Shown piece by piece: positions 45,431 to 56,801 of a stretch of 64,000 nucleotides of DNA. Within the stretch, counting starts at the first letter, position 1; each line of letters begins with the position of its first letter. This DNA comes from Plantago ovata (taxonomy: Eukaryota; Streptophyta; Magnoliopsida; Lamiales; Plantaginaceae), in the NCBI GenBank assembly GCA_028274465.1, contig CM051456.1:89142753-89206752 (forward strand). The letters run 5' to 3'. Under the pieces are notes generated by a model. The model saw only the letters and a program-made list of their open reading frames with translations, was not told where the DNA came from and made no database searches. The position numbers were made by a program, and so were the translations under genes.

Positions 45431-46278
45431 ATTATTTCCTAGGGTTGCAAGTCAAGCAACTCAAAGATGGAATATTCATAAATCAAGCAAAGTATGCGAA
45501 AGAAATGCTCATAAAGTTTAGGATCAAAGAGGATGAAAAACCTGAAAAGATCCCTATGAGTGTTGGTACCAAATTGGGCTATACTAAAGAGGACAAAAGT
45601 GTTGAAGAACACAAATATAGGAAGCTCATTGGTTCCTTGTTGTATTTAACAGCAAGTAGACCTGACATTCAGTATGCTGTTTGTGTGTGTGCAAGATTCC
45701 AATCGGATCCAAGAGAATCACACTACAAAAAGGCAATTAAAATACTGAAATATGTTAAAGGTACAGTCAATGTTGGATTATGGTATCCAAAAGATTCTGG
45801 ACTTGAATTGGTTGGCTATTCTGATGCTGATCATGGTGGATCAACTCTTGATAGAAAAAGTACCTCTGGAACTTGTCAGTTTTTGGGTACTAGATTAATA
45901 TCATGGTTCAGCAAGAAGCAAACGTGTGTCGCCAATTCATCTACAGAATCTGAATACATTGCAGCTGGTTGTTGCACAGCTCAAATCCTATGGATTCAAC
46001 AACAATTAAGAGATTATGGTATTTCTGCAAAGAAAACACCAATCTTTTGTGATAATACAAGTGCTATTGCAATTACGCAAAATCCTAAGTTTCACTCTAG
46101 GACCAAGCACATTGATATTAGACATCATTTCATTAGAGATCATGTGGAAAAAGGTGATATTGAGGTTGTGAAAGTAGGTACTGAAGATCAGCTTGCTGAC
46201 ATCTTTACCAAGCCCCTACCGGATAATAGGTTCGCAATGCTAAGGTATAACCTTGTATTGATGGAACTACCTCAATAA
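45427..46278 (+). CDS. Element A RNase H, 283 codons open
   Basis: Continues RT after a one-base slip: [12 protein letters not shown], then [19 protein letters not shown], and RNase H motifs [48 protein letters not shown] and [10 protein letters not shown]. All acidic catalytic residues are in place. It stops at 46278; the copy after the gap stops about 14 codons earlier. Confidence 0.85.
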   Translation: MNYFLGLQVKQLKDGIFINQAKYAKEMLIKFRIKEDEKPEKIPMSVGTKLGYTKEDKSVEEHKYRKLIGSLLYLTASRPDIQYAVCVCARFQSDPRESHYKKAIKILKYVKGTVNVGLWYPKDSGLELVGYSDADHGGSTLDRKSTSGTCQFLGTRLISWFSKKQTCVANSSTESEYIAAGCCTAQILWIQQQLRDYGISAKKTPIFCDNTSAIAITQNPKFHSRTKHIDIRHHFIRDHVEKGDIEVVKVGTEDQLADIFTKPLPDNRFAMLRYNLVLMELPQ

Positions 46279-46296
46279 AGGATACACTTGGCAGAA

Positions 46297-46657
46297 TGCT
46301 GAAACAGGTATTCAGCAAGCCAAAGTATTCCTGTCCAAAATACCAAGTCACTAATTTCTTCTAAGAAATGATAAGTCACAACATGATTGCCGAAACAGGC
46401 ATTCGGCAAGTAATTCCTTCAAAACAAGTATTTGTTAGGAAACTTGATCACTTGCTGAGACAGGAACTCAGTAAGTGAAAGAACTTAAGGATTGCTGAGA
46501 CGGGTACTTAAACAATCAAAAGATACTGAAACAGGTATTCAAGTATCAAAGGAATTTTCTGAAACGGGAATTCAGAAAAAGAGCAAAATCTCATCTCTCA
46601 AATTTTACCAAAGGATGTCTCAAATTGCAAAAAGAATTTACTGATACGGGAAATCAG
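46297..46657 (+). repeat. Seven-hairpin array with constant ACRGGNA loop, pol-ORF3 spacer
   Basis: Hairpins: 46297-46317 TGCTGAA/TTCAGCA; 46387-46409 TTGCCGAA/TTCGGCAA; 46448-46478 TCACTTGCTGAG/CTCAGTAAGTGA (one G-T); about 46490-46516 GATTGCTGAG/CTTAAACAATC (degenerate here, better in the second copy); 46522-46547 GATACTGAA/TTCAAGTATC (one bulge); 46555-46579 TTTTCTGAA/TTCAGAAAA; 46641-46657 CTGAT/ATCAG. Loops are ACAGGTA, ACAGGCA, ACAGGAA, ACGGGTA, ACAGGTA, ACGGGAA, ACGGGAA. No protein explains this stretch. Confidence 0.85.
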
Positions 46658-47186
46658 AAATATCTTTTAAACGTAGAAAATATGAGATATCTAAGTAAGG
46701 GGGAACTTTCAGCAAGTAGCTAGATTGTTAATTCAAACTCGCTGAAAAGATTCTTGTTTATTTCAGCAAGCAATCTATCCCTTATTACTCGGTAAAATCA
46801 ATTTGTGACGTTAAGCTGGCACAGATAAACTCGCAATAAATCATGACATGAAATTCAATCGTGGCCATTGATTAAAAGGAGTTATTAATCTAACGGATAA
46901 CAAAACAAAGAGAGAGAGTGCTCTGACGGTTTTAGTTAGTGGGCCACTACGCATTCAATGCAAAGGCTCCACTATCTCTAGTGTTTCTCTGTTTTACCCT
47001 TGCTGAGAACTCAAATCGATTGAGCTTCTCACACACCAGAGACACTATATAAAGAAGGAGTTAGAGAAATGACAAAATTCTTTAACTCACATTTCCTTTC
47101 TCTGCAATTTCTAACCTGAAACTACTGTACCTCCGGTCAAAAAGCAAACTATCTTTTTCGTACAATTTCTTGCTCTATATAAAGAA
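46658..47186 (+). promoter_or_regulatory. Putative ORF3 promoter and leader
   Basis: After the purine-rich AAGGGGGAACTTT (46698) there is 480 bp without coding, with TATATAAA at 47046-47053 (context CACTATATAAAGAAGG) about 140 bp upstream of the ORF3 ATG and a second TATATAAA at 47176-47183 just before it. Both are conserved in the second copy (51468 and about 51597, the second there with one A fewer) and as TATATA motifs in element C (about 3330 and 3186, minus). An internal promoter is an inference. Confidence 0.4.
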
Positions 47187-49504
47187 ATGGCTCCCAAGAG
47201 ACTGTCATCTAAGTCCTCAAAATCGTCAAAGGTTGACAGTGCTGAAACACACATTGCTCCGGTGACTGCTCCGGCGACTTCTCTGACCCAAGACACAGCA
47301 AAAGTCGTGTTGAAAAACGACAGAATCACTGTTAAACCTATGCCTCCGTCATATCTTGACACTGCAAAGTGTGAGATGTTGATGCAATGGGGAGGGTTTG
47401 CAAAGTTAAGAGAAAGCATCTCTGCCCTTCACTTGGTCTAGTAGCTCTGCTACTGATTAAAGTTCTTGACTCCCAAGTTGGAGGAATTGACCAAGTAGGC
47501 CTGAGAAGATGGCCATTGCTGATGCATATCCATGAGAATAAATCGGAACTTAACTGGGCTAAGTACATTTTCAACAGGCTTGTTGATTGTGTTACTAAGT
47601 TTAAGGTAAAGGTAGAAGACAACAAGGTCTCACCTTCCTTTCCAGTTATGTATGGAATCAAGATATGCTATATCCTTGAACATTTCAGGATTCAGCTAAG
47701 AAACCCATTGCCAATCAAGAAATCTGTGTGCAATGTGGGAAGATCTTTCTACAAGCAGAATGTACCTAAGATTGCTGGTAAGAAAACCAAGAAAACAACA
47801 ACTGCAAATGTTGTCAGCACAAGCCAGCAAGAAAGGTATACAACAGCTGCAGATGTTACCACTCAGCAACTTAGAGATGAAACTGCTGTTGGAGGTGGTA
47901 ACACAAATGAAACTGATGTAGAAAATCAACAAGGTACGTGTACAAGAGCCGTTGCTGATGATGACACTCAGACTGCAGCGTCATCAGCAAATCCCGTACC
48001 TAAGAGGAGACGGACAAGTAACAAAAGAAAGAAGACACTGGCTTCTCAGTCAGTCCCCAATGTCCAAGACTCCTCAGTCAATTCCCAGACAAATGCTGAA
48101 ACGCATTTGCCAGTAGATGTTGCTGAAATAATTACTGAACATACATCAGCAATGTTGAAGTGTTTGCGGAAGCCTTCAACAATCAACTTAATGTTGATAA
48201 CTCTACTGAGAATAGACCACAAGGCAGTGGAAATGAAATTCCTGCCCAAGTCCCAGATATCTACATTGTAGATAATCTAGATGATCAAACCATGGAACCA
48301 GTAAGCGACATTGCTGCTGATCTGCAAAGAGCGGCACTTGCTGATGCTGCTGAACAGATGGTTGCTGAACAAGCAACTCATCAAGTTGCTGAAACCCAGC
48401 TTGCTGATGGACCAGTTGCTGAGATAGCAATGGTTCCTGTTCCTGAAGTTGCTGAAACTCAAGAAGCATTATTCAAAGACGCATCTCTTGATGCTGAGAA
48501 TACGGGCCGAAGTTCACCAAAGACTTCAATTGACAAAGTCCAGCTTGTACTGGAAGATATAAGCAAACAAATGGAGTTGGAGATTGAAGAATCATCCAAC
48601 AAGTCAATTGATCTCTTCATGACAAGCAGTGAGCTTAAAGGTCAAGCTGCTTCTGCTCAACTTGTCAATTCAGAGACAAGGGAGATTGCTGAAACCGCAC
48701 AGCTTTCTCAGTTAGAGCAAACTCAGAAGTCTGCTGAAGAAACAGTCCAAGAAGCTGAAGAAACTGTTAATGCTGAAAGGACTGAGCCACAACCTGTCCT
48801 TCCTCAGCAGGTAGTTAATTCAACCATCAGTAAAACTTCAAATTCTGAAAATTGTTCTTTTGCTAAAATTATTCTTTCTCTACAGACTTCTCAAGATACA
48901 AGTCAGAAGGTTGCTGAAGCCTCTGCACCAGAACCAACACTCCCTGCTCAGCAGGTAGTTAATAATTTTGGTATAAAAACTAAGTTTGACAGCTTAGTAC
49001 TTGTGTCTAATTTTAATTTATTTCAGGATGAACAAATGGAGGATGCTACTCAGCTCCTCATGGAATGGAAATTGTACTACATGAGCTTGCTGACTCTCAG
49101 CAGGTAAATCATGTTTCAGATTAAACTCTAAAACAATTCTCCAAACCAATCCTGATCTAAATAAAATTCTTTTTCAGGCTCAAAGGAGACCACTGAAGTG
49201 GTACTCATCACTGAAGATCAACAAGTAAGTTCTGAAGAACTTTACTTGAGCTTCAAGAGGACAACTTTGTCAAGAGTTGCTAAGTCCGTCAGCAACTGGC
49301 AAAGATATAGGAGAATGGACTTCTCAGATCTTCACCTTCATCTCTCAAATGAGAAAAAGAGATCTTCACTGTTGAAGCTCGAAACATTTGTCCACTCCAT
49401 CCTTCCTGACGAAATGACATATTCTCAGCAAATGAGTTCAAATCTGATTGCTCAAATCAGAGAGATATGAAGGCCAAATAAGAGTGCTCTCCAGCTGACA
49501 AGCT
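47187..49504 (+). pseudogene. Element A ORF3, first copy, internally deleted and cut by the gap
   Basis: Starts MAPKRLSSKSSK at 47187. Relative to the second copy it lacks about 390 bp after 47405 (frameshift) and about 60 bp after 47960. The longest open stretch is 48160-49107 with QQV...Q modules. Basic PKRRRTSNKRKK (about 48000-48035) resembles a nuclear localisation signal. The last bases before the gap carry several single-base losses, as at an unpolished contig end. Function unknown; see the second copy. Confidence 0.75.
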
Positions 49505-49604
49505 NNNNNNNNNNNNNNNNNNNNNNNNNNNNNNNNNNNNNNNNNNNNNNNNNNNNNNNNNNNNNNNNNNNNNNNNNNNNNNNNNNNNNNNNNNNNNNNN
49601 NNNN
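49505..49604. other. Assembly gap, exactly 100 N
   Basis: A run of 100 N, a conventional placeholder for unknown gap size. Sequence right of it repeats sequence from about 45195 onward. Confidence 0.99.
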
Positions 49605-50685
49605 GGTATATGGTCTAAAGCAAGCACCAAGAGCATGGTATGATACCTTAGCTAAGTTCTTGCTGGAAAATGGTTTCAAGAAAGGTGAAGTTGACAAAAC
49701 TCTTTTTTACCATGAACATGATGGTAAATTAATCTTAGTTCAAATTATGTGGATGACACCTAATTTTGGATCTAAGGACAAGCACTTTGTGATGATTTTG
49801 CCAAACTCATGACAAATAAGTTTGAAATGAGTATGATGGGAAAATTGAATTATTTCCTAGGGTTGCAAGTCAAGCAACTCAAAGATGGAATATTCATAAA
49901 TCAAGCAAAGTATGCGAAAGAAATGCTCATAAAGTTTAGGATCAAAGAGGATGAAAAACCTGAAAAGATCCCTATGAGTGTTGGTACCAAATTGGGCTAT
50001 ACTAAAGAGGACAAAAGTGTTGAAGAACACAAGTATAGGAAGCTCATTGGTTCCTTGTTGTATTTAACAGCAAGTAGACCTGACATTCAGTATGCTGTTT
50101 GTGTGTGTGCAAGATTCCAATCGGATCCAAGAGAATCACACTACAAAAAGGCAATTAAAATACTGAATATGTTAAAGGTACAGTCAATGTTGGATTATGG
50201 TATCCAAAAGATTCTGGACTTGAATTGGTTGGCTATTCTGATGCTGATCATGGTGGATCAACTCTTGATAGAAAAAGTACCTCTGGAACTTGTCAGTTTT
50301 TGGGTACTAGATTAATATCATGGTTCAGCAAGAAGCAAACGTGTGTCGCCAATTCATCTACTGAATCTGAATACATTGCAGCAGCTGGTTGTTGCACAGC
50401 TCAAATCCTATGGATTCAGCAACAATTAAGAGATTATGGTATTTCTGCAAAGAAAAACACCAATCTTTTGTGATAATAAAGTGCTATTGCATTACGCAAA
50501 ATCCTAAGTTTCACTCTAGGACCAAGCACATTGATATTAGACATCATTTCATTAGAGATCATGTGGAAAAAGGTGATATTGAGGTTGTGAAAGTAGGTAC
50601 TGAAGATCAGCTTGCTGACATCTTTACCAAGCCCCTACCGGATAATAGGTTCGCAATGCTAAGGTATAAACCTTGGATTGATTGA
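49605..50685 (+). pseudogene. Second copy of RT end and RNase H, indel-rich
   Basis: Begins inside the [10 protein letters not shown] motif and repeats 45195-46270 almost base for base, but with many one-base indels: the YVDD region is frame-broken at about 49740-49800, one base is lost at about 50165, and extra or missing bases lie at 50385 and 50455-50495. The indel density falls away from the gap. It looks like the raw start of a contig that overlaps the one before the gap. Confidence 0.8.
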
Positions 50686-50716
50686 ACTACCTCAATAAAG
50701 GATACACTTGGCAGAA

Positions 50717-51079
50717 TGCTGAAACAGGTATTCAGCAAGCCAAAGTATTCCTGTCCAAAAGACCAAGTCACTAATTTCTTCTAAGAAATGATAAGTCACA
50801 ACATGATTGCTGCTGAAACAGGCATTCGGCAAGTAATTCCTTCAAAACAAGTATTTGTTAGGAAACTTGATCACTTGCTGAGACAGGAACTCAGTAAGTG
50901 AAAGAACTTAAGGATTGCTGAGACGGGTACTTAGACAATCAAAAGATACTGAAACAGGTATTCAAGTATCAAAGGAATTTTCTGAAACGGGAATTCAGAA
51001 AAAGAGCAAAATCTCATCTCTCAGATTTTACCAAAGGATGTCTCAATTGCAAAAAGAATTTACTGATACGGGAAATCAG
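50717..51079 (+). repeat. Second copy of the ACRGGNA hairpin array
   Basis: The same seven hairpins as at 46297-46657. The fourth is better paired here (CTGAG/CTTAG with a G-T pair plus GATTG/CAATC). The second has an inserted GCT-like change that weakens its stem. Confidence 0.8.
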
Positions 51080-51606
51080 AAATATCTTTTAAACTTAGAA
51101 AATATGAGATATCTAAGTAAGGGGGAACTTTCAGCAAGTAGCTAGATTGTTAATTCAAACTCGCTGAAAAGATTCTTGTCTATTTCAGCAAGCAATCTAT
51201 CCCTTATTACTCGGTAAAATCAATTTGTGACGTTAAGCTGGCACAGATAAACTCGCATAAATCATGACATGAAATTCAATCGTGGCCATTGATTAAAAGG
51301 AGTTATTAATCTAACGGCTAACAAAAACAAAGAGAGAGAGTGCTCTGACGGTTTTAGTTAGTGGGCCACTACGCATTCAATGCAAAGGCTCCACTATCTC
51401 CAGTGTTTCTCTGTTTTACCCTTGCTGAGAACTCAAATCGATTGAGTTTCTCACACACCAGAGACACTATATAAAGAAGGAGTTAGAGAAATGACAAAAT
51501 TCTTTAACTCACATTTCCTTTCTCTGCAATTTCTAGCCTGAAATACTGTACCTCCGGTCAAAAAGCAAACTATCTTTTTCGTACAATTTCTTGCTCTATA
51601 TAAGAA

Positions 51607-54600
51607 ATGGCTCCCAAGAGACAGTCATCTAAGTCCTCAAATCGTCAAAGGTTGACAGTGCTGAAACACGCATTGCTCCGGTGACTGCTCCGGCGTTCTC
51701 TGACCCAGACACAGCAAAAGTCGTGTTGAAAAACGACAGAATCACTGTTAAACCTATGCCTCCGTCATATCTTGACACTGCAAAGTGTGAGATGTTGATG
51801 CAATGGGGAGGGTTTGCAAAAGAAAAGTACATTAGGTACTTTTATGAACAAGAAACTTGACCAAAATGAAGAGGCGCTTGAGTTCATCAAGCAACAAGGC
51901 CTCATGAACTTTATCTCTGCTCGCACTAAGCAAGTGAGCATGATTGATACCATGGAGTTCTACAATAATGCAGAAATCCAGTCCCTTACAGACAGTAATG
52001 GAGTCACTGAAAAAGTGATCCTTACTTATGTTCAGAACACGCAAATCGTCCTGAAATGGACTGATTTAGCGGAGATTTTCAGATTCCAACCACTGGAACT
52101 GAAGATGACGTCACTGCTTCTGACGAAGAAATTGAAGCTTTCTACAGTGACGTCAGAAATGCAAAAATGAAGAAAGGCGAGATAGCCCCCGTGACTTGGA
52201 CAAAGCACGTTAAGAGAAAGCATCTCTGCCCTTCACTTGGTCTAGTAGCTCTGCTACTGATTAAAGTTCTTGACTCCCAAGTTGGAGGAATTGACCAAGT
52301 AGGCCTGAGAAGATGGCCATTGTTGATGCATATCCATGAGAATAAATCGGAACTTAACTGGGCTAAGTACATTTTCAACAGGCTTGTTGATTGTGTTACT
52401 AAGTTTAAGGTAAAGGTAGAAGACAACAAGGTCTCACCTTCCTTTCCAGTTATGTATGGAATCAAGATATGCTATATCCTTGAACATTTCAGGATTCAGC
52501 TAAGAAACCCATTGCCAATCAAGAAATCTGTGTGCAATGTGGGAAGATCTTTCTACAAGCAGAATGTACCTAAGATTGCTGGTAAGAAAACAAAGAAAAC
52601 AACAACTGCAAATGTTGTCAGCACAAGCCAGCAAGAAAGGTATACAACATCTGCAGATGTTACCACTCAGCAACTTAGAGATGAAACTGCTGTTGGAGGT
52701 GGTAACACAAATGAAACTGATGTAGAAATCAACAAGGTACGTGTACAAGAGCCGTTGCTGAAAATGCAACAATAGATGACTCTGGGAAACTGGAGAAATC
52801 TAAAAAGAAAAAGAGGAAAGTTGATGATGACACTCAGACTGCAGCGTCATCAGCAAATCCCGTACCTAAGAGGAGACGGACAAGTAACAAAAGAAAGAAG
52901 ACACTGGCTTCTCAGTCAGTCCCCAATGTCCAGACTCCTCAGTCAATTCCCAGACAAATGCTGAAACGCATTTGCCAGTAGATGTTGCTGAAATAATTAC
53001 TGAAACATACATCAGCAATGTTGAAGTGTTTGCGGAAGCCTTCAACAATCAACTTAATGTTGATAACTCTACTGAGAATAGACCACAAGGCAGTGGAAAT
53101 GAAATTCCTGCCCAAGTCCCAGATATCTACATTGTAGATAATCTAGATGATCAAACCATGGAACCAGTAAGCGACATTGCTGCTGATCTGCAAAGAGCGG
53201 CACTTGCTGATGCTGCTGAACAGATGGTTGCTGAACAAGCAACTCATCAAGTTGCTGAAACCCAGCTTGCTGATGGACCAGTTGCTGAGATAGCAATGGT
53301 TCCTGTTCCTGAAGTTGCTGAAACTCAAGAAGCATTATTCAAAGACGCATCTCTTGATGCTGAGAATACGGGCCGAAGTTCACCAAAGACTTCAATTGAC
53401 AAAGTCCAGCTTGTACTGGAAGATATAAGCAAACAAATGGAGTTGGAGATTGAAGAATCATCCAACAAGTCAATTGATCTCTTCATGACAAGCAGTGAGC
53501 TTAAAGGTCAAGCTGCTTCTGCTCAACTTGTCAATTCAGAGACAAGGGAGATTGCTGAAACCGCACAGCTTTCTCAGTTAGAGCAAACTCAGAAGTCTGC
53601 TGAAGAAACAGTCCAAGAAGCTGAAGAAACTGTTAATGCTGAAAGGACTGAGCCACAACCTGTCCTTCCTCAGCAGGTAGTTAATTCAACCATCAGTAAA
53701 ACTTCAAATTCTGAAATTGTTCTTTTGCTAAAATTATTCTTTCTCTACAGACTTCTAAAGATACAAGTCAGAAGGTTGCTGAAGCCTCTGCACCAGAACC
53801 AACACTCCCTGCTCAGCAGGTAGTTAATAATTTTGGTATAAAAACTAAGTTTGACAGCTTAGTACTTGTGTCTAATTTTAATTTATTTCAGGATGAACAA
53901 ATGGAGGATGTTACTCAAGCTCCTCATGGAATGGAAATTGTACTACATGAGCTTGCTGACTCTCAGCAGGTAAATCATGTTTCAGATTTAAACTCTAAAA
54001 CAATTCTCCAAACCAATCCTGATCTAAATAAAATTCTTTTTCAGGCTCAAAAGGAGACCACTGAAGTGGTACTCATCACTGAAGATCAACAAGTAAGTTC
54101 TGAAGAACTTTACTTGAGCTTCAAGAGGACAACTTTGTCAAGAGTTGCTAAGTCCGTCAGCAACTGGCAAGATATAGGAAAATGGACTTCTCAGATCTTC
54201 ACCTTCATCTCTCAAATGAGAAAAAGAGATCTTCACTGCTGAAGCTCGAAACATTTGTCCACTCCATCCTTCCTGACGAAATGACATATTCTCAGCAAAT
54301 GAGTTCAAATCTGATTGCTCAAATCAGAGAGAATATGAAGGCCAAATTTAAGAGTGCCTCTCCAGCTGAACAAGCTGTGATGCTCAAAGGCTCTTTTGTT
54401 CCTGTGGTGGTTGATCCCCACAAACTAACTGAGGAAGAGGAAGTGACAAGTGTTGCTTTGTATAAGCACGTTGAGCTAGTCATTTTGACAGATGATGAAG
54501 AAGAAGAAGAAGATGAGAACATTCCCACTGATCCCAGTGATGATGAAGGGAAAGATTCTAAGGACAAAAAGGATGACGATGATGACAATCAAGGTCCAAG

Positions 54601-56801
54601 TCCTGGTGCTGGTGGATTAAAGTTGACAACTGCTGAAACTAATCCCTCTGACAATCAGCAAGCTGATCAACAACAATCTCAGCAAGAATCTCAACCTCCT
54701 CCTGCTGCTGCTGAAAATCAAGCACCTGTACAAGGTGCTGATACTGAAGAAGAATACGCCAGAAAAAGGGTTGCCTTGAAAAATGGCAAGAGTCCAGTTT
54801 CTGATGCCAAGGTTACTGCAGAAAACCTTGAAGATGAGGATGAAGAAGATGAAGATTACCAACGAGCTCTACAAAATAGTCTCGTGATCCATGCAAGGCA
54901 TACGCAGGATCTGGAAACTGGTGAATCTTCAAGACCAAAATCGAAGGAAGTTTCATCCATTCCACTTACTACTGGCGCAACTCAATTAAAACAACCATCT
55001 ACTGGTGAAACTCCAGTCGTTGAGTCTGAAGCGTTGCCATCAGCAACCACTCAACAAAAAGGAAGTGAAGCTACTGACAAAGGCTCCAAAGTCGCTCAAC
55101 TTGATGAATCAGAGGATGATGACGACTTGTCAGAAAATGATGATGAACAATCCAAAAGAGACCCAAACGTCGTTCAGATTCCTCCTCCTGATTACATCAA
55201 TGATTTAGAGATGGACTAAGAGCCGAATTGCTGACGCGTGATGATCAGTTTGCTTCTGAAATTAAGGTTCATTCCTTAACACCGCATTTAGTGCCGTTCC
55301 CAAGAGTTGAGGAGTTTACTCCCAGAATTCTAGCACTAAAGCAAGTCCATGATGCCTGCAAAGCTGAAGATGAGGCATTGCTTGCTGAGAGCCCACTTGA
55401 CATTGGAAAGATATTGGCTACAGTGCTGAGACGCACTACAACTTTGACAATAGCTCAGAGAGACATAAGTCTTTATCACAAGAGCTATGAAGAAGATGTA
55501 AGTCAGGCGCTCAGGCTTGCAAAGACTGCTCTCGTCAAAGCTCAGAATATTATGGATGAGAAGGCCGCAACAGAGAAAAGACATGAAGAGAACATGATGA
55601 ATATTCAAAAAGAGTTAGCAACAATGAACTCTGACCAACAGGAAATCATCATGAAGTATAACAGCCTCAACACTCTTGCTGAAATTGCAATGAGTTTTAT
55701 TCTCTACACATCACTCCGATGTTGCAATCCATGTCTAAGGGGGAAAAGAAGACTAGAAAAAGCAATCAAACCCCTCCTACTCCTGCTGCTAATGTGCCAC
55801 TTCCACTAGAACCTCTTGCTGAAAGAGAGCAAAGTTCTAAAAGACAAGCAGAAACTGAGTTAAATTCAGCAAGTACCAAAAAGAGAAAAACCGCTGCTGA
55901 AACTCAAGATTTCTGTCACAATGAAAGTCATCACAATCTGAATGAAGATGATGAAGAAGATGATGACAATCAAACAATAGCTCAAGCCATAAGAGCTAGA
56001 CCCTTAACAGCCATAACTCCGTCTGGCCACTCAAGGCATTTTTCGTCTGACTCTTCAGCAAGAGATCAAGACAATGCTAAATCAAGAAGAAGAAGGCAAA
56101 GACAGGAAGAGAAAAGGCTGGCCAGCATTGCTATTGGCTCCGGCATTGAATATACAAAGACCAGCAATGATGAAACCACTCAGAATGTGATCAGAAACAT
56201 TCATGGTTGCTGGATCCTAAAGCTGGAAGACTTGCTGGTAAATGAGTTCTTTCCTACAGCCATTTTGAATCAGATGTTCAAATGGATTGAACTCAAGGTC
56301 CAAAGAAAGCAAAGGGAAGAATCCCTCCCACGAAATATTGCTGGGAAATGGTTGAATCTAGAGGTCCATGTAAGAAGAGTTGCCATTGGTAAGACATACA
56401 AGCAAGAACCAAATCTGATCAAACCACCTGGCATCGCTTACTATGCTGACCCGGTAACAAAGAAACCTAAGAAGAAACTTGGATTGATTCCTTATGAGTA
56501 CTTCTATCTTACTGCTCAGGATCAAGAAGAAGATCTTCTCTGGTTAAGAAAGATTCATCCGAGAAACATTTCAGATACACAGCTTCTCCATGCCAGCAAT
56601 TGGGGCATGCATTTGTGGGTAGTTAACTACATGGAAATGAATGCTGAAAAGCATCATCATACTGCCTGCAAAAATGCAAGAATTCTTCAACTACAAGTCC
56701 GTAGGCTTCTGGAAAACTACGAGAAGGATTGTGTTGAATTCACTGCACTTGCTGAGAAGAGTGTAAGAGAGATTCTGAGAAAATCCTCTGAAAGAGTTTA
56801 A
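51607..56801 (+). pseudogene. Element A ORF3, long post-pol ORF of unknown function, frames broken
   Basis: About 5.2 kb from ATG 51607 to the stop at 56801, read in several frames (longest 54182-55219 and 55719-56801). In order: a Ser/Lys-rich start; a globular part with LGLVALLLIKVLDSQVGG and YGIKICYILEHFRIQLRNP; basic stretches (a Lys run at about 52798-52820, PKRRRTSNKRKK at about 52864-52900); a long Ala/Glu/Gln-rich part of AE and QQV modules; SNWQ, KLETFVHSILPDEM; an Asp/Glu-rich tract (54490-54590); a coiled-coil-like region (55440-55660); more basic stretches (TKKRKT, KSRRRRQRQEEKR) and a C-terminal globular part (NIHGCWILKLEDLLVNEFFPTAIL). Sireviruses are known to carry an env-like ORF here, but I see no signal peptide or membrane anchor. 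Confidence 0.75.
53677..54044 (+). other. Three intron-like GT...CAG cassettes inside ORF3
   Basis: 53677-53750, 53820-53891 and 53970-54044. Each begins CAGCAG|GTA and ends in a T-rich run with CTACAG or TTTCAG. Lengths are 74 (75 in the first copy), 72 and 75 bp, so about 24-25 codons, open in frame where not hit by a one-base slip. Matching segments are at 48811-48885, 48955-49026 and 49104-49177, and at 676-751 in element C. Confidence 0.5.

Noticed and set aside
46297-46657. Spaced repeats that superficially resemble a CRISPR array
   Set aside because: Repeats are imperfect palindromes with variable stems and irregular spacing inside a plant retrotransposon; no cas genes, wrong kind of genome.
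47111-48469. Minus-strand frames opposite ORF3, repeated at 51629-53335
   Set aside because: Shadows of the plus-strand ORF3; they repeat because ORF3 does.
45195-54395. A true tandem RNase H-ORF3 duplication inside element A
   Set aside because: The exact 100-N gap, indel clusters at both contig ends and restored order on collapse favour an assembly overlap; kept as a finding for checking.
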